Part shown: piece after piece, positions 1 to 11,466 of the stretch | Layout: each line of letters begins with the position of its first letter | Position numbering within the stretch: position 1 is the stretch's first letter | Virus record (IMG/VR): IMGVR_UViG_3300020474_000004 | Span: 16,921 to 80,920 of that record | Source of the DNA: a virus | DNA: 64,000 bases | Direction: 5' to 3' (one strand) | Position numbers and translations under genes: made by a program | The notes under the pieces: generated by a model | What the model was told of the DNA's origin: nothing | Seen by the model: only the letters and a program-made list of their open reading frames with translations | The model's database searches: none

Positions 1-3000
1 GGTAACCTATCAGAAATTAGAATAGTTAATCCAGGATTTGATTTGGTTGGTACACCTATCGTATCAATTACCGGTGGAAACGGACAAAATGCTAAAGCTT
101 TAGCATCTACAAAATTAATTAAACATTCCCCAGAATTTTCTGCCAATATCCAGGTTTCATTAACAAATAATACAATAGGATTTTCCACATTCCACAAATT
201 CCGTGGCGGAGAAGAAGTCGTATACAAAACTAACTCACAAAAAGGTGTTGGTGGTTTATCAACCGATTTTAGATATTATGCATCGGTGGTTGATGGAAAC
301 ACAGTAAAATTGCATACTGACTTAGGAGATTCCTTAGCGGGTATTAACACTGTTGTTTTAACAACTACAGGTATTGGAAAGCATTCTCTTGAATGTGTGG
401 AAAAAAAATCTATAGTTAGCGCAATCAATATAGTAGATAGAGGAACTGGATATGAAAATAAAAAAAGATCTGTTACTTCTGCAGGAATTAGTACATCATC
501 CGATATTATAACCATAAAAGATCACGATTATAAATCGGGAGAAATTATAAAATATCTTGGTTCAACAAAAAATCCAATCGCTGGTATATCAACAACTAAT
601 GAATATTATGTAACTGTTGTTGATAAGGATAATTTTAAGTTATCAAATGCTACATCATCCACACAGGAAAAGAATTTTTTCTATAAAACAAAACAATATG
701 TAGATATAACCTCGCAAGGATCTGGATTTCATTCTTTTAATTATCCATCAATTAATGTAACTGTAAGTGGATTAATTGGAATATCATCCATCGGAAATGA
801 AACCTTTGGCGTTAAAGTAGATCCAATCTTCAGAGGAGAGGTATCTTCAGTTCATCTTCAAGATGGAGGATCTCAATATGGTGCAAGTGATATAATAAAT
901 TTTATTAAAAATCCAAGAATTACTGTAGAGAGTGGAAAAAATGCTCAAGTATTGCCAGTCATCACTGATGGAAAAATAAGTGAAGTGATAGTTTTGAATC
1001 CAGGAAGTGGATATGTGTCGAGTATAGATCTCACTATATTTGGATCAGGAATTGGATGCGTATTAACTCCAATTTTAGAAAATGGAAGACTTATTGAAGT
1101 CAAAGTAATAGAATCTGGAGCAGGATATATCTCCGGAGAAACTGAAATAGTTGTTTCGAATACTGAAGCAGAATATGAATTTTCGGGAACTGTAAACAGA
1201 TGGATGATAAATTCATTTGAAAAATTATACCAAAATAACTTCTTGTTGAAGGATGATATTATTTTAGAAAATTCTTCAAGTGACAAGTATGGTCTACAGG
1301 CATACTACATGTATGCACCCAGAAAATTGAGAGAAATGTTGTATTCTGTCAATGAGGGTGGAGAGGTTCTTTATGGAAAACCAGATCTTAAATTAGTTGA
1401 TTCGCAAGAAACTATATTCCAAGATCATTCTCCAATCATAGGTTGGGCATATGATGGAAGCCCAATATACGGACCTTATGGATACTCCTCAAATAGCGGT
1501 GGAGTGGTCACCATTATGAAGTCTGGATATAAACTTAATCAAAATAGACTTGATGGACCACCAACTTCCGTATATCCATTAGGATTTTTTGTGGAGGATT
1601 ATACTCATTACACATACGAGGATGATAGTTATCTTGATGAAAATAATGGAAGATTTTGTGTAACTCCAGAATATCCAAATGGGACTTATGCATATTTTGC
1701 CACAATAGACGAAAATTCTGTCCAATCGGATAATTTATCCGAATTTAAAAATTATAGATTGCCTAAGTTTCCATATTTAATTGGCGACAAGTATAATTCA
1801 GAACCCATAGAATTTAATTTTAAAAAATCATCAAATCAGGAAGATTATGATATTGAAAATAATGGTTGGTGTAGAAATACATTTCCATATAACTTGAGAG
1901 ATGAAAAAGTAAAATATCCATATATCCATTTTCCAAAAACATCAGACGAATCTGCAGTTGTTTCTTCATCCAGTTTAGGTAATATACAAAAGATTAATAT
2001 TAAAACCGCAGGTGATTTTTATAAAGTAGGAGACACTTTAAATTTTGATAATAGATCCACAACCGGAATTGGGGCTGCTGCTAGAGTTTCCTTACTAAAA
2101 GGAAAATCTGTAGAGTCAATCGTTACTGATACAGTAAAACTCACTAACGCTGAGTTAATACCCTCCGATATAAAAAATCAATACTTTATAGAAAAAGATA
2201 CACCACATTCTTTTAATAATCTCGACTTTATTAACATTACTGGTGTATCGACAATATCAACAAATATCGAAGGATCTTATCAAATCGGAGTTTCAAGTGA
2301 AACTTTCAAACTCGTGGGGATTGGAACCACAAATAATATTGCAGTAGGTTCAACATCTGTGACTGGTTTAGTTACATTTTTCTCAGTGTCTGGTAGTTTA
2401 TCCGCTACAAAAATTGTACCTAATGATATTTTAGGAATTGGAACTGAAAGGGTTAAAGTTTTAAATATTGACACAGTAAATTCGAGATTTAGAGTATTAC
2501 GAGAGATTGATGGACCAGTTGGACTTAGCCATACAGTCGGATCGATACTATCAGAAGATTCCAGAAGATTTTCAATAAATGTTGGTTTAAACACTACGTA
2601 TGAATTTAGAAAAAATATTGAAATTTATTTTAATCCAGCAGAAAATGTTGGGTTGGGTACTACGGTTGTTGGGATAGGATCAGTCCTAACATTTTCTAAT
2701 TATGGATTAAATTCTTTGGGTCTAAACACCACTGGATCAAGAAATATATCAGTGCAACTTGGATCAATTTACATTAAAAACCATAACTTCCAAACAGGAG
2801 ATATTTTAACTTACTCCTCTAATGGTGGGAATGGAATTGTCTGTAATGAACAGTCTACAGTTGGAATAGCAACCACTTTGTCCGATGGTCAAAAATTATT
2901 TGTTGCAAAAATTACAAATGATTTAATAGGAATCGCAACTCAAAAAGTTGGTCTTGGTACAACGGGAGAATTCGTTGGGCTTGGAAATACTGCTAAGATA

Positions 3001-6000
3001 CTTTTCTTTGTGGGGGTTGGAAGTGGTAGCAACCATAGTTTTAAAACAAATTATGAAAACTTAACTGTTGAATCTTCAAGGCATAATGTCACGGTCACCA
3101 CGGACCAAGACCACTTATTACATGAAGGTCATAATGTATTCATAGATGTAAATCCTCAAACAACATTAAATTACAAAATTAAATTTAATGATTTAAATCG
3201 AAGAGTTCTTGTAGGCATTAAAACTTTTTCTAATGTCGGAGTTAATACGAACAATAATACTATTACCATACAAAATCACAATTATGAAAGTGGAGATAAG
3301 GTAGTATATTCATCGGCAGATCCTTGCGAAGGATTAGAAAATAATAAAATTTATTACATTGTGAAAATTGATGCAGATAAGTTTAATTTATCAAATACTC
3401 TTTATGGTTCAACATTATCTAATCCTAATATAGTAGGAATTGCTAGCACTAGTCTTACTTTTGGAGAAATAGGATTAGTCAATCCGATAATTTCTGCCTA
3501 TAGAGATTCTACTTTAGAATTTGATATTTCTGATACTTCTTTGGCATATGAAAAAGAATCTACATTATATTCCGCATTTAAACTTAATTTTTATATTGAT
3601 AAAAATTATACAAAATTATGGGAGTCTGATTTATCTTCGTCAGTATTTAATGTAACTAGAGAAAACAAGTCCGGATTATCTACTACATCGAAAGTTTCGG
3701 TATCTATTGGAAAAACAACACCATCTATTCTGTATTATAGATTAGATCCTGTTACTAATAATAACCTTCCAAAAATAAAATCTGAAGTAATGGTTGATGA
3801 TGAAATTATTGGAAGTGGTAGTATTGAGGTAAGAGATAGTGTTTATAGTGGACTTAGAAAAGTATCCACTGCTGGAACCAATTTCTTTAATTTCTCTATA
3901 AACGAAATCCCAGAAAATAATTCTTATGTGTCCACTTCATCTTCAATAACGTATACTACAGACTGTATTCATACAAATGGACCAATATCTACGGTAGAAA
4001 TAGTAAACCCAGGAAGAAATTATGATTCATTACCAGATATTGCTTCCATAAATTCTAATAACGGATCAAGAGCTGAACTTTTATGTCTTAGCGAAAATAT
4101 TGGAAAAATTGAAAATGTTTCTATAAAAGATATTGGATATGATTATCCAAGTGATAAAACACTAAAACCAAGTGCAATTCTTCCTCAAATTATTAAAGTT
4201 GACTCCTCTGCAATAATTAACACTATTTCCGTATCTTCAAATGCAAAGGGTTATACTTCGGCACCAAAACTAGTAACATTTGATGGAAAAACTAATAAGA
4301 TAGTATCTGACTTGGATTTAAAGTATTCTATTAAGGATAATGAAGTAATCATTTTACAGAATACAAGAGGAATGAATAATTCTACTCCTACAATTATTCC
4401 GGTTGAAAATAATAATGGAGTCGGTATTAATAATGTTGAATTTGACGATTCATCTAAGGAAGTGACCATAAGATTATCATCTGGATTCTCATCATTGAAT
4501 GACTTCCCATTTGAAGTTGGTGGTAAAGTTTTTGTTGAAAATGTAAGTGTAGGAATAAATTCAACTGCGAAAGGATTTAATTCAAAGAACTATGGATATA
4601 AGTTATTCACTTTAACTTCAGTTACTCCAAATATTGGAGGTATCGGAACTGTTTCATATAATCTTTCTGAGGATTTAAATGATGGTGAAATTCCAGGAAA
4701 GGCGGATCTCATCAGATCTTCTGGAATTATTACTCCTGAGAAATATTTTCCAACTTTTGTTATTGATTTAGCAACAAAGGACTTTATTCCTGGCGAAAAA
4801 ATTGTTTCATCTACTAAAACAGGAACAGTTCAAAGTTGGGATAGTACCACTAAAACCCTGAGAATTCTATCTCAAGATACCTTTAAAGTTGGTGAAAAAA
4901 TAAGAGGATTAACCTCAGACTCATTAGCAACAAACTCTGAGGTAAAATCATATGAAACTTATTTTAATGTCGATACAAAAACAGATATATTTGAAGGTAA
5001 TCAGACTATTTCTGGATATTTAAATAACAATCTTCAGAGAGTTCAGGATAATCACTATTATCAAAATTTCTCATATTCAATTAAATCTAGGATTCCACTA
5101 GCAGAATGGGATGATATTGTTTCAAGCACCAATCATTCTATAGGATTTAAAAAGTTTGGGGATCTTCAAATTGAATCTAGGAATGATGAACAACCAGCTA
5201 ATATTGGATTGACAACAGCACTTACCGATATGACAATTGATTATGGAATATCGGAGTATATTGATACAAATTGCGTTTTTGATTTTGATTTGGGAAGAGA
5301 GAATAATATTAATTTTGATGAAACCACTATTTTGTCAGATGAAATTGTACTTAAGAGTAAAGTTCTTTCCGATTTTAGTGAGTCCGTTGGAAATAGAGTT
5401 GTATCAATAGATGATGTGAGTCCTCAATTTAATAATACACCAAGAGCGACTGCTTTTGTTGCTTTAGACTCCTTTAATTTAAGTGATTTTAGAAGTAAAA
5501 AGTATTTTATTTATCTTAAAGACACTAGATTTGTAAAGGAAAGGCAATTTGAGATTGTAAGTCTTATTCATGATAGTGCTTCAAATGGATATCTAAATCA
5601 GTATGCAAAGACAGACTCTGTAAGAGATTTGGGTTCTTTTGATTTTGCAATCTCTGGATCTGTAGGTGAATTTAGATTTTTCCCAATAAATTCAAGAGTA
5701 AATGATTACGATGTATGTGCATTATCTTTCAACTTGGATGACAATCTACTGGGAATTGGAACTACATCTATTGGCGAATCTATCATACAAAGTAATAGTG
5801 TTTCAGTTCCATCCACACCAACAAACATTGTAAGCATTGGAAATACATATCACTCACTTAAGGTTTTAGTAACCATAGCACCTGATGTTGAGAATGTATC
5901 ATTTGGATCTACTGCTACATTTAACTCAAGAGAATTTGAATATCAAGAATTGAATATTTGTCATGATGGAACTGATGTTTCATTAATAGAGTTTGGTAAA

Positions 6001-9000
6001 CTAACAACATCTATTGGTGAAGTATCTGCTGCCGGATTTGGAACTTATAACGCATATCTTGATGGTAGTGATCTTAAAGTAGATTTCCATCCAGAGGTTG
6101 GTATTGGAACGACTTCGGTAGTTAATACCATTGTTGTTGGACTCTCCACTGCCTCTTCTGGAATATCAACTGTAGACATGAAGCACGCTAGATTAGAGTC
6201 TAGAATAACTCAAATCTCTTCTTCTGGATCTCCAACTGAAAATGTTGTTGGTCAGTATCCAAGTCACATTTCACAAGAAGTTGATAGGTATGATTCATCA
6301 TATTGTTTGATTCAACTTCATGATACCACTAATGATAGATATGAGTTCTTAGAGCATATAGTAGTTGATGATCATGTTGAAGGAGTATTAATTAATCAAA
6401 CTTTTGATACTGAATTTGCAAATGTGAGGACACACAGTGGTCTCGGAACTTTTGGAAGTAAAATAGTTACGGATGGAGTTGGTATTGCAGCAACAACACA
6501 AATTCTCTTCACTCCAGAACCTAACATTAATGTAAATGTCCACGTTTATATGAATGCACTTAGAGTTGAGGATGACACCAAAGACTTTATTAACTTTAAC
6601 AACGGAACATATTCTACATCATTTACGAAGTATACGGGCACTGATAGAGATGTAATAAGATCTTTCCCAATTAAGCACGTATTTAGTCCCATTTTTGAAA
6701 AAGTATTTGATGGAAGTGATTCCACTATAGTTAAAACAGTTGGAGATACCATCACTATTCCCGATCATTTCTTTGTCACTGGTGAAAGGGTTAGATACAA
6801 TTCAGCTGGATTATCAACAACAGATAAAATTGGTATTGCTCAGACTACCTTCCCCGAAATTGGTATTACAACATCATTCATCCCAGATAGTGGATTATTC
6901 ATTGTTAAGGTTGACGACGAAACAATTCAATTATCAAGAAGTGCAGAGGATGCACTTAAAGCTGTTCCCAAGGTTCTTGAGTTTACTTCAGTGGGGATTG
7001 GTGCTTCACATAAATTTATTGCTACCAATCAGAATCCAAAAGTTCTAATAGCACTCGACAATATTATTCAATCTCCTATTGTATCAACTGGTGATACAAC
7101 AATTTTACTGCAGAGTGTTGTGACTACGGATGACCTTATAAAATTAAGTAGTGTTGAAAATTTAACCGGTGGCGACTTATTGAAAATTGATAGCGAAATA
7201 GTAAAAATTGAAGGACTTGGAATAGGTGCTACTAACACCATAAGAGTTCGTAGATCTTGGTTAGGTACACCTCTATCTGGATTCTCTACTGGTGCTTTGG
7301 TTACTAAAATTATTGGTAACTATAATATTGTTGACAATACACTTAATTTTGCAGACGCTCCTTTTGGTAATGCAATAACTGCAGGTGATGCACAGAGTAG
7401 TTTCCAGGGAAGAGTATTCACTAGAAGTGGAGTTCCTCAAAGTTCAAATGAACCATATTATAAAAATGTTGTTATTGACGATATATCAAAACAGTTTGAT
7501 GGTGTCAAAAATAACTTTACTATCAAATCTCAAAATGCAAATATCTCAGGCATTGCTAATGAGGGAATACTTGCACTTGTTAACGACATATTCCAAACAG
7601 TTGGTAATGAAAATAATTATGAACTTATAGAGTCCTCAGGCATTACTACAGTTTCTTTTGTTGGAACTGCAAGAGATTTGACGAGAGATGTGGGAATATC
7701 AACTCTACCTAGAGGTGGTATGATTCTTTCTGTTGGATCTACCACAGGATTTGGATATCAACCTCTCATAGGTGCTGGTGGAACTGCAGTGGTTTCTGGT
7801 CTCGGAACAATTTCTTCTGTTTCTATTGGAAATAGTGGTTCTGGTTATAGAGTTGGTGTTCAGACAGTGAATGTAAGTGTTGGTACTTCTTCTTTAGGAA
7901 GTGGAAATTTTGTTTCTATAGGAACTGCTGTTGTCAATAATAATGGAAACATTGTCAGTATTGCCATTACAAATCCAGGAGTAGGATATACTCAAACAAA
8001 TCCACCATTTGTTGTTATTGACGATCCACTTTCATACTCAGGAATAGCTTTAACTTATAGTTCTGTCTCAACAGGAATTGGAAGTGGTATTGGTGCTGTT
8101 GCTGATATTGTTGTTGGTCAAGGATCCAGTGTTATTAGCTTTAATTTAAAAAATACTGGATATGGATATCAAGAGGGTGAAATATTAACAGTTCCTACTA
8201 GTGGTCTTTCCGGAGTTCTTACTACATCTCAGTTTAGTGGTGATGAATTCCAAATCTCGATTGATAAAGTACATTATGATGAATTTACAGGATGGTCGGT
8301 TGGTGTACTTGATAATTTTGATGATATAAGTGAGTATCCTGATGGCAAGAGATTGGATTTCCCACTTATTAAGTCTGGAAATCTTGTTTCTATCAATAAG
8401 AAGAAAGGATCAAAAATTGATCTTAATCAAGTTTTGATTGTATTCATTAATAATATTCTACAAGTTCCCGGAGACTCTTATAGATTCCCTGGTGGTTCTA
8501 GAATTATATTCAGCGAACCACCAAGAGTTGGTGATGATATTAAAATTATTTTCTACAAGGGAAGTGGAGATGATCTGGATGTTATTGATAGAGAAGTAGT
8601 TGAATCATTGAAGATAGGAGATGAAGTAACTTTAAATTATGATCCAGGACAAAATCAAAGTATACTACTTCAACAAAATGCAAGAACAGTTAACACAACA
8701 GTTTCTATTGATGCTGTTAAAACTAATCCATATTTTGGTCCTGGTTTAACTGATAAACAGGAATTAGAGAGACCAATCACATGGTGTAGACAAACTGAGG
8801 ATAAACTGATAAACGGTCAGGAGATCACAAAAGATAGAGAACTTTATGAATCAATAATTAGTCCGGTTGCTAATATTATCAGTCCGGTTGGAATTACAAC
8901 TGAAATAATATATGTTGATAGATTGAGACCACTATTTGATAGTTTTATAGAGAATCCTGATATTAACATTCGTGCAGGTATTCAGAAGAAAGTCACTATC

Positions 9001-9885
9001 ATTCCGACGCACGTTACAGTTGGAGCTTCTGCCACCGCAGTTGTTTCTGCTGCTGGAACTATTAGTTCCATTATTGTAAATAATGGGGGGGTTGGTTATT
9101 CAACAACTCCTGGTGTAAGTATAGCAAGCACTATTGGTGTAGGAATAGGAACAACCAATACAGCACTCGCTGTCACAACAATAAGTGTTGGTGGAACCGT
9201 ATCTCAAATATCTGTTACTAATGGTGGTATTGGATATACCAGTTCTCCATCAGTAATTATTGGTGAACCTACATATTCAACAGAGGAAAATGGCGTTACT
9301 AATTATATTGGAGACTCTGGTATTGTTGTTGGATTCGGTACTCAATTTATTGGTGCTGGAACCACACAAATGATCTTTGATCTACATATCCCATATAATT
9401 CAAAACTAAGAGATACGAATATTGTTGGAACTGCTATAACTCTTAGTGGATTATCGGTTGGAGATTATTTTACTATCACGGATTCAAATATAGGTTCTGC
9501 AAGCACAAGCATAACATCTTTGTCTAATGACAATTCTACAATTGTTGGAATTAGTAGAGAGCATCTTGATGGTGTTTATGTTGCAAATTCTGTTCAGTAT
9601 GTGAGTAAAAGTGTTGCTGGAGTTTCGACTCAAGTAGCAAGAATTATTGTTAATACTACAAGTCATCCTACAGGAGCAGGAATAACCGTAGGTGTTACAA
9701 CAGCACCATTCATCGGTAATTTCTCTTGGGGTAAAGTTACTCTCACTGGAAGAAGTAAAAACCTGGCATATCCAGCACAAACCATGTCGGGGATAGGAAC
9801 TGATAATAATACTGGTATATCAACTTCTACAAAACTTGTTAGAACTAGATACATCAGATTTAAAAATTCTTCTAACTATACTTAA
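1..9885 (+). CDS. Giant virion structural protein with YHYH-type domain (5' partial)
   Basis: The reading frame is open from base 1, so the gene begins upstream; the TTG at 43 is not a convincing start because in-frame codons before it already encode the NPGF-type repeat seen later. At least 3294 residues. Around 1430-1720 there is a YHYH-like domain (GWAYDGSPIYGPYGY, later NGRFCVTPEYPNGTYAYF). The rest is low-complexity beta-rich repeat: many copies of a V-N-x-G-x-GY-x-x-x-P motif (about 960-1160, 3990-4270, 7770-8230, 9010-9270) and of a module starting H-x-[YF]-x-x-G-[ED] (about 510-690, 3260-3420, 6750-6960). It lies directly before gp8, where T4 has gene 7, so a baseplate/tail-fibre role is inferred; I see no convincing sequence match to T4 gp7. 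Strongly AT-rich. Confidence 0.8.
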   Translation, partial: GNLSEIRIVNPGFDLVGTPIVSITGGNGQNAKALASTKLIKHSPEFSANIQVSLTNNTIGFSTFHKFRGGEEVVYKTNSQKGVGGLSTDFRYYASVVDGNTVKLHTDLGDSLAGINTVVLTTTGIGKHSLECVEKKSIVSAINIVDRGTGYENKKRSVTSAGISTSSDIITIKDHDYKSGEIIKYLGSTKNPIAGISTTNEYYVTVVDKDNFKLSNATSSTQEKNFFYKTKQYVDITSQGSGFHSFNYPSINVTVSGLIGISSIGNETFGVKVDPIFRGEVSSVHLQDGGSQYGASDIINFIKNPRITVESGKNAQVLPVITDGKISEVIVLNPGSGYVSSIDLTIFGSGIGCVLTPILENGRLIEVKVIESGAGYISGETEIVVSNTEAEYEFSGTVNRWMINSFEKLYQNNFLLKDDIILENSSSDKYGLQAYYMYAPRKLREMLYSVNEGGEVLYGKPDLKLVDSQETIFQDHSPIIGWAYDGSPIYGPYGYSSNSGGVVTIMKSGYKLNQNRLDGPPTSVYPLGFFVEDYTHYTYEDDSYLDENNGRFCVTPEYPNGTYAYFATIDENSVQSDNLSEFKNYRLPKFPYLIGDKYNSEPIEFNFKKSSNQEDYDIENNGWCRNTFPYNLRDEKVKYPYIHFPKTSDESAVVSSSSLGNIQKINIKTAGDFYKVGDTLNFDNRSTTGIGAAARVSLLKGKSVESIVTDTVKLTNAELIPSDIKNQYFIEKDTPHSFNNLDFINITGVSTISTNIEGSYQIGVSSETFKLVGIGTTNNIAVGSTSVTGLVTFFSVSGSLSATKIVPNDILGIGTERVKVLNIDTVNSRFRVLREIDGPVGLSHTVGSILSEDSRRFSINVGLNTTYEFRKNIEIYFNPAENVGLGTTVVGIGSVLTFSNYGLNSLGLNTTGSRNISVQLGSIYIKNHNFQTGDILTYSSNGGNGIVCNEQSTVGIATTLSDGQKLFVAKITNDLIGIATQKVGLGTTGEFVGLGNTAKILFFVGVGSGSNHSFKTNYENLTVESSRHNVTVTTDQDHLLHEGHNVFIDVNPQTTLNYKIKFNDLNRRVLVGIKTFSNVGVNTNNNTITIQNHNYESGDKVVYSSADPCEGLENNKIYYIVKIDADKFNLSNTLYGSTLSNPNIVGIASTSLTFGEIGLVNPIISAYRDSTLEFDISDTSLAYEKESTLYSAFKLNFYIDKNYTKLWESDLSSSVFNVTRENKSGLSTTSKVSVSIGKTTPSILYYRLDPVTNNNLPKIKSEVMVDDEIIGSGSIEVRDSVYSGLRKVSTAGTNFFNFSINEIPENNSYVSTSSSITYTTDCIHTNGPISTVEIVNPGRNYDSLPDIASINSNNGSRAELLCLSENIGKIENVSIKDIGYDYPSDKTLKPSAILPQIIKVDSSAIINTISVSSNAKGYTSAPKLVTFDGKTNKIVSDLDLKYSIKDNEVIILQNTRGMNNSTPTIIPVENNNGVGINNVEFDDSSKEVTIRLSSGFSSLNDFPFEVGGKVFVENVSVGINSTAKGFNSKNYGYKLFTLTSVTPNIGGIGTVSYNLSEDLNDGEIPGKADLIRSSGIITPEKYFPTFVIDLATKDFIPGEKIVSSTKTGTVQSWDSTTKTLRILSQDTFKVGEKIRGLTSDSLATNSEVKSYETYFNVDTKTDIFEGNQTISGYLNNNLQRVQDNHYYQNFSYSIKSRIPLAEWDDIVSSTNHSIGFKKFGDLQIESRNDEQPANIGLTTALTDMTIDYGISEYIDTNCVFDFDLGRENNINFDETTILSDEIVLKSKVLSDFSESVGNRVVSIDDVSPQFNNTPRATAFVALDSFNLSDFRSKKYFIYLKDTRFVKERQFEIVSLIHDSASNGYLNQYAKTDSVRDLGSFDFAISGSVGEFRFFPINSRVNDYDVCALSFNLDDNLLGIGTTSIGESIIQSNSVSVPSTPTNIVSIGNTYHSLKVLVTIAPDVENVSFGSTATFNSREFEYQELNICHDGTDVSLIEFGKLTTSIGEVSAAGFGTYNAYLDGSDLKVDFHPEVGIGTTSVVNTIVVGLSTASSGISTVDMKHARLESRITQISSSGSPTENVVGQYPSHISQEVDRYDSSYCLIQLHDTTNDRYEFLEHIVVDDHVEGVLINQTFDTEFANVRTHSGLGTFGSKIVTDGVGIAATTQILFTPEPNINVNVHVYMNALRVEDDTKDFINFNNGTYSTSFTKYTGTDRDVIRSFPIKHVFSPIFEKVFDGSDSTIVKTVGDTITIPDHFFVTGERVRYNSAGLSTTDKIGIAQTTFPEIGITTSFIPDSGLFIVKVDDETIQLSRSAEDALKAVPKVLEFTSVGIGASHKFIATNQNPKVLIALDNIIQSPIVSTGDTTILLQSVVTTDDLIKLSSVENLTGGDLLKIDSEIVKIEGLGIGATNTIRVRRSWLGTPLSGFSTGALVTKIIGNYNIVDNTLNFADAPFGNAITAGDAQSSFQGRVFTRSGVPQSSNEPYYKNVVIDDISKQFDGVKNNFTIKSQNANISGIANEGILALVNDIFQTVGNENNYELIESSGITTVSFVGTARDLTRDVGISTLPRGGMILSVGSTTGFGYQPLIGAGGTAVVSGLGTISSVSIGNSGSGYRVGVQTVNVSVGTSSLGSGNFVSIGTAVVNNNGNIVSIAITNPGVGYTQTNPPFVVIDDPLSYSGIALTYSSVSTGIGSGIGAVADIVVGQGSSVISFNLKNTGYGYQEGEILTVPTSGLSGVLTTSQFSGDEFQISIDKVHYDEFTGWSVGVLDNFDDISEYPDGKRLDFPLIKSGNLVSINKKKGSKIDLNQVLIVFINNILQVPGDSYRFPGGSRIIFSEPPRVGDDIKIIFYKGSGDDLDVIDREVVESLKIGDEVTLNYDPGQNQSILLQQNARTVNTTVSIDAVKTNPYFGPGLTDKQELERPITWCRQTEDKLINGQEITKDRELYESIISPVANIISPVGITTEIIYVDRLRPLFDSFIENPDINIRAGIQKKVTIIPTHVTVGASATAVVSAAGTISSIIVNNGGVGYSTTPGVSIASTIGVGIGTTNTALAVTTISVGGTVSQISVTNGGIGYTSSPSVIIGEPTYSTEENGVTNYIGDSGIVVGFGTQFIGAGTTQMIFDLHIPYNSKLRDTNIVGTAITLSGLSVGDYFTITDSNIGSASTSITSLSNDNSTIVGISREHLDGVYVANSVQYVSKSVAGVSTQVARIIVNTTSHPTGAGITVGVTTAPFIGNFSWGKVTLTGRSKNLAYPAQTMSGIGTDNNTGISTSTKLVRTRYIRFKNSSNYT

Positions 9886-9891
9886 TAAATA
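9884..9891 (+). promoter_or_regulatory. T4-type late promoter octamer before gp8
   Basis: AATAAATA overlaps the stop codon of the upstream giant gene and lies 18 bases before the gp8 ATG. It matches the T4 late consensus TATAAATA at seven of eight bases. Confidence 0.65.
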
Positions 9892-9909
9892 AAGAAAAAG
9901 TCTATAAAA

Positions 9910-11460
9910 ATGGCTGCAATCATAACTGATCAAATTAGAATATTAAACGCAAAGAATTTTGTTGCGGGAATTGCTAATGCTAACAATTCCTACTATTCCT
10001 TCGTCGGATTACCAAATCCACTTGATTATTCTTCAACTTGGAATCAAAATCCTCCATCACCAAAGGATAATTTTGATCAGGAGAATGATTATTGGGATAG
10101 TATGATTGCTATGAAGAGAATCAATACTACTGATGTAAGACAAGTAGTTCCAAAGAGAGTTTGGTCTTCTGGAAGTTCTTATGACATGTATAGGCATGAT
10201 TATAGTAGATCAAACACTGCTCCTATTTCTGGTTCGACCAATTTATATTCATCTACTTTTTATGTCATTAATAGTGATTTTAGAGTATACCTATGTCTCC
10301 AGAATGGGTCAAACCCCGAAACTCCAAATGGTAGACCTTCTTTAGATGAACCAACTTTTATTGATTTAGAACCAAGATCTGCAGGAACAAGTGGAGATGG
10401 TTATATTTGGAAATACTTGTATACAATTAAACCAGCAGATATTATAAAATTTGATTCAACAGAATTTATGCCAGTTCCAACTAATTGGGAAACTGACAAT
10501 GATGTTTCACTAGTTAGAGACAACGCTGTAGATGGATCAATAAAAATTATTACTGTCAAAAATCGTGGAGTTGGATTAGGAACTGCTAATGTAACTTATA
10601 GTAATGTTCCAATTGAGGGTGATGGATCTGGAGCAGAATGCTCTATTACAATTGACGGAGATTCTAGAGTCGAATCTGTTGCTATGTCATCTCAGGGTTC
10701 TGGTTATACTTTTGGAACAGTAAACTTTTCTGCAGCAGGAATTCCAGAAGGAACTACGAGACCTCAATTTGATGTGATTATTACTCCACAAGGAGGTCAT
10801 GGAGCAGATATCTATAGAGAACTAGGTGCATATAATATTTTAATGTATTCTAGGATTGAAAGTGATAATGAAAATCCCGATTTTATCACTGGAAATCAAT
10901 TTGCAAGAATTGGTATTGTTCAGAACCCACAGTCTGCAGGTGGATCGCTTTTATCTTTAGATAAAGCAAGTGCTGTTAGTGCTTTAAAACTTACTGGAAT
11001 TGGATATAGTGAAGCAATCTTTGATGTTGATTCAGAGGTGACTCAATTAGTTGGGACTGGAAAAACATCTGTGGGTAAAGTTATAAATTATGATCAAAAC
11101 ACTGGTGTCTTGAAACTATGGCAAAATAGAAATAATCATGGATTTGATGTAAATGGAAATAGAGAAACAAGTTCTGATTATGGATTTGAATTAAATGAAT
11201 TTACGGGTAGTCCAGAATCTGGAGGTAACGTTTCCATTGTTCCTACCGTAGGACTTCAGTTATCAATTGACCAAGCATTTAATGATAACAAAACCACGAT
11301 AAATAATCGTACGTATTATCTTGGGATGAATTTCAGTAGTGGTGTTGCTGCTCCAGAGGTGAAGCAACATTCTGGTAACATCATTTATGTAGATAATAGA
11401 CCCGCCATTACGCGCTCGTCGAATCAAAAGGAAGACATAAAAGTTATTTTGCAGTTCTAA
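9910..11460 (+). CDS. 8: Baseplate wedge protein gp8
   Basis: Homologue of T4 gp8, a structural subunit of the baseplate wedge. Recognised by the GDGYIWKYLYTIKP segment (T4 has GDGYVWEYLFEIPP), by PKRVW (T4 PRRDW) and by the C-terminus IIYVDNRPAI ending in a short hydrophobic strand (T4 MIYMENRPPI). At 516 residues it is much longer than T4 gp8 (334). The extra length is centred on about residues 210-290, where two GxGY repeats like those of the upstream giant protein are inserted, with further added sequence at 340-450. The ATG lies just behind a late promoter octamer. It is followed after six bases by the next structural gene. Confidence 0.92.
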   Translation: MAAIITDQIRILNAKNFVAGIANANNSYYSFVGLPNPLDYSSTWNQNPPSPKDNFDQENDYWDSMIAMKRINTTDVRQVVPKRVWSSGSSYDMYRHDYSRSNTAPISGSTNLYSSTFYVINSDFRVYLCLQNGSNPETPNGRPSLDEPTFIDLEPRSAGTSGDGYIWKYLYTIKPADIIKFDSTEFMPVPTNWETDNDVSLVRDNAVDGSIKIITVKNRGVGLGTANVTYSNVPIEGDGSGAECSITIDGDSRVESVAMSSQGSGYTFGTVNFSAAGIPEGTTRPQFDVIITPQGGHGADIYRELGAYNILMYSRIESDNENPDFITGNQFARIGIVQNPQSAGGSLLSLDKASAVSALKLTGIGYSEAIFDVDSEVTQLVGTGKTSVGKVINYDQNTGVLKLWQNRNNHGFDVNGNRETSSDYGFELNEFTGSPESGGNVSIVPTVGLQLSIDQAFNDNKTTINNRTYYLGMNFSSGVAAPEVKQHSGNIIYVDNRPAITRSSNQKEDIKVILQF

Positions 11461-11466
11461 AGAATT

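Noticed and set aside
9060-9100. Run of seven G in the first giant gene as a possible frameshift
   Set aside because: The frame continues through it into repeats of the same family, so the run is read in frame as given.
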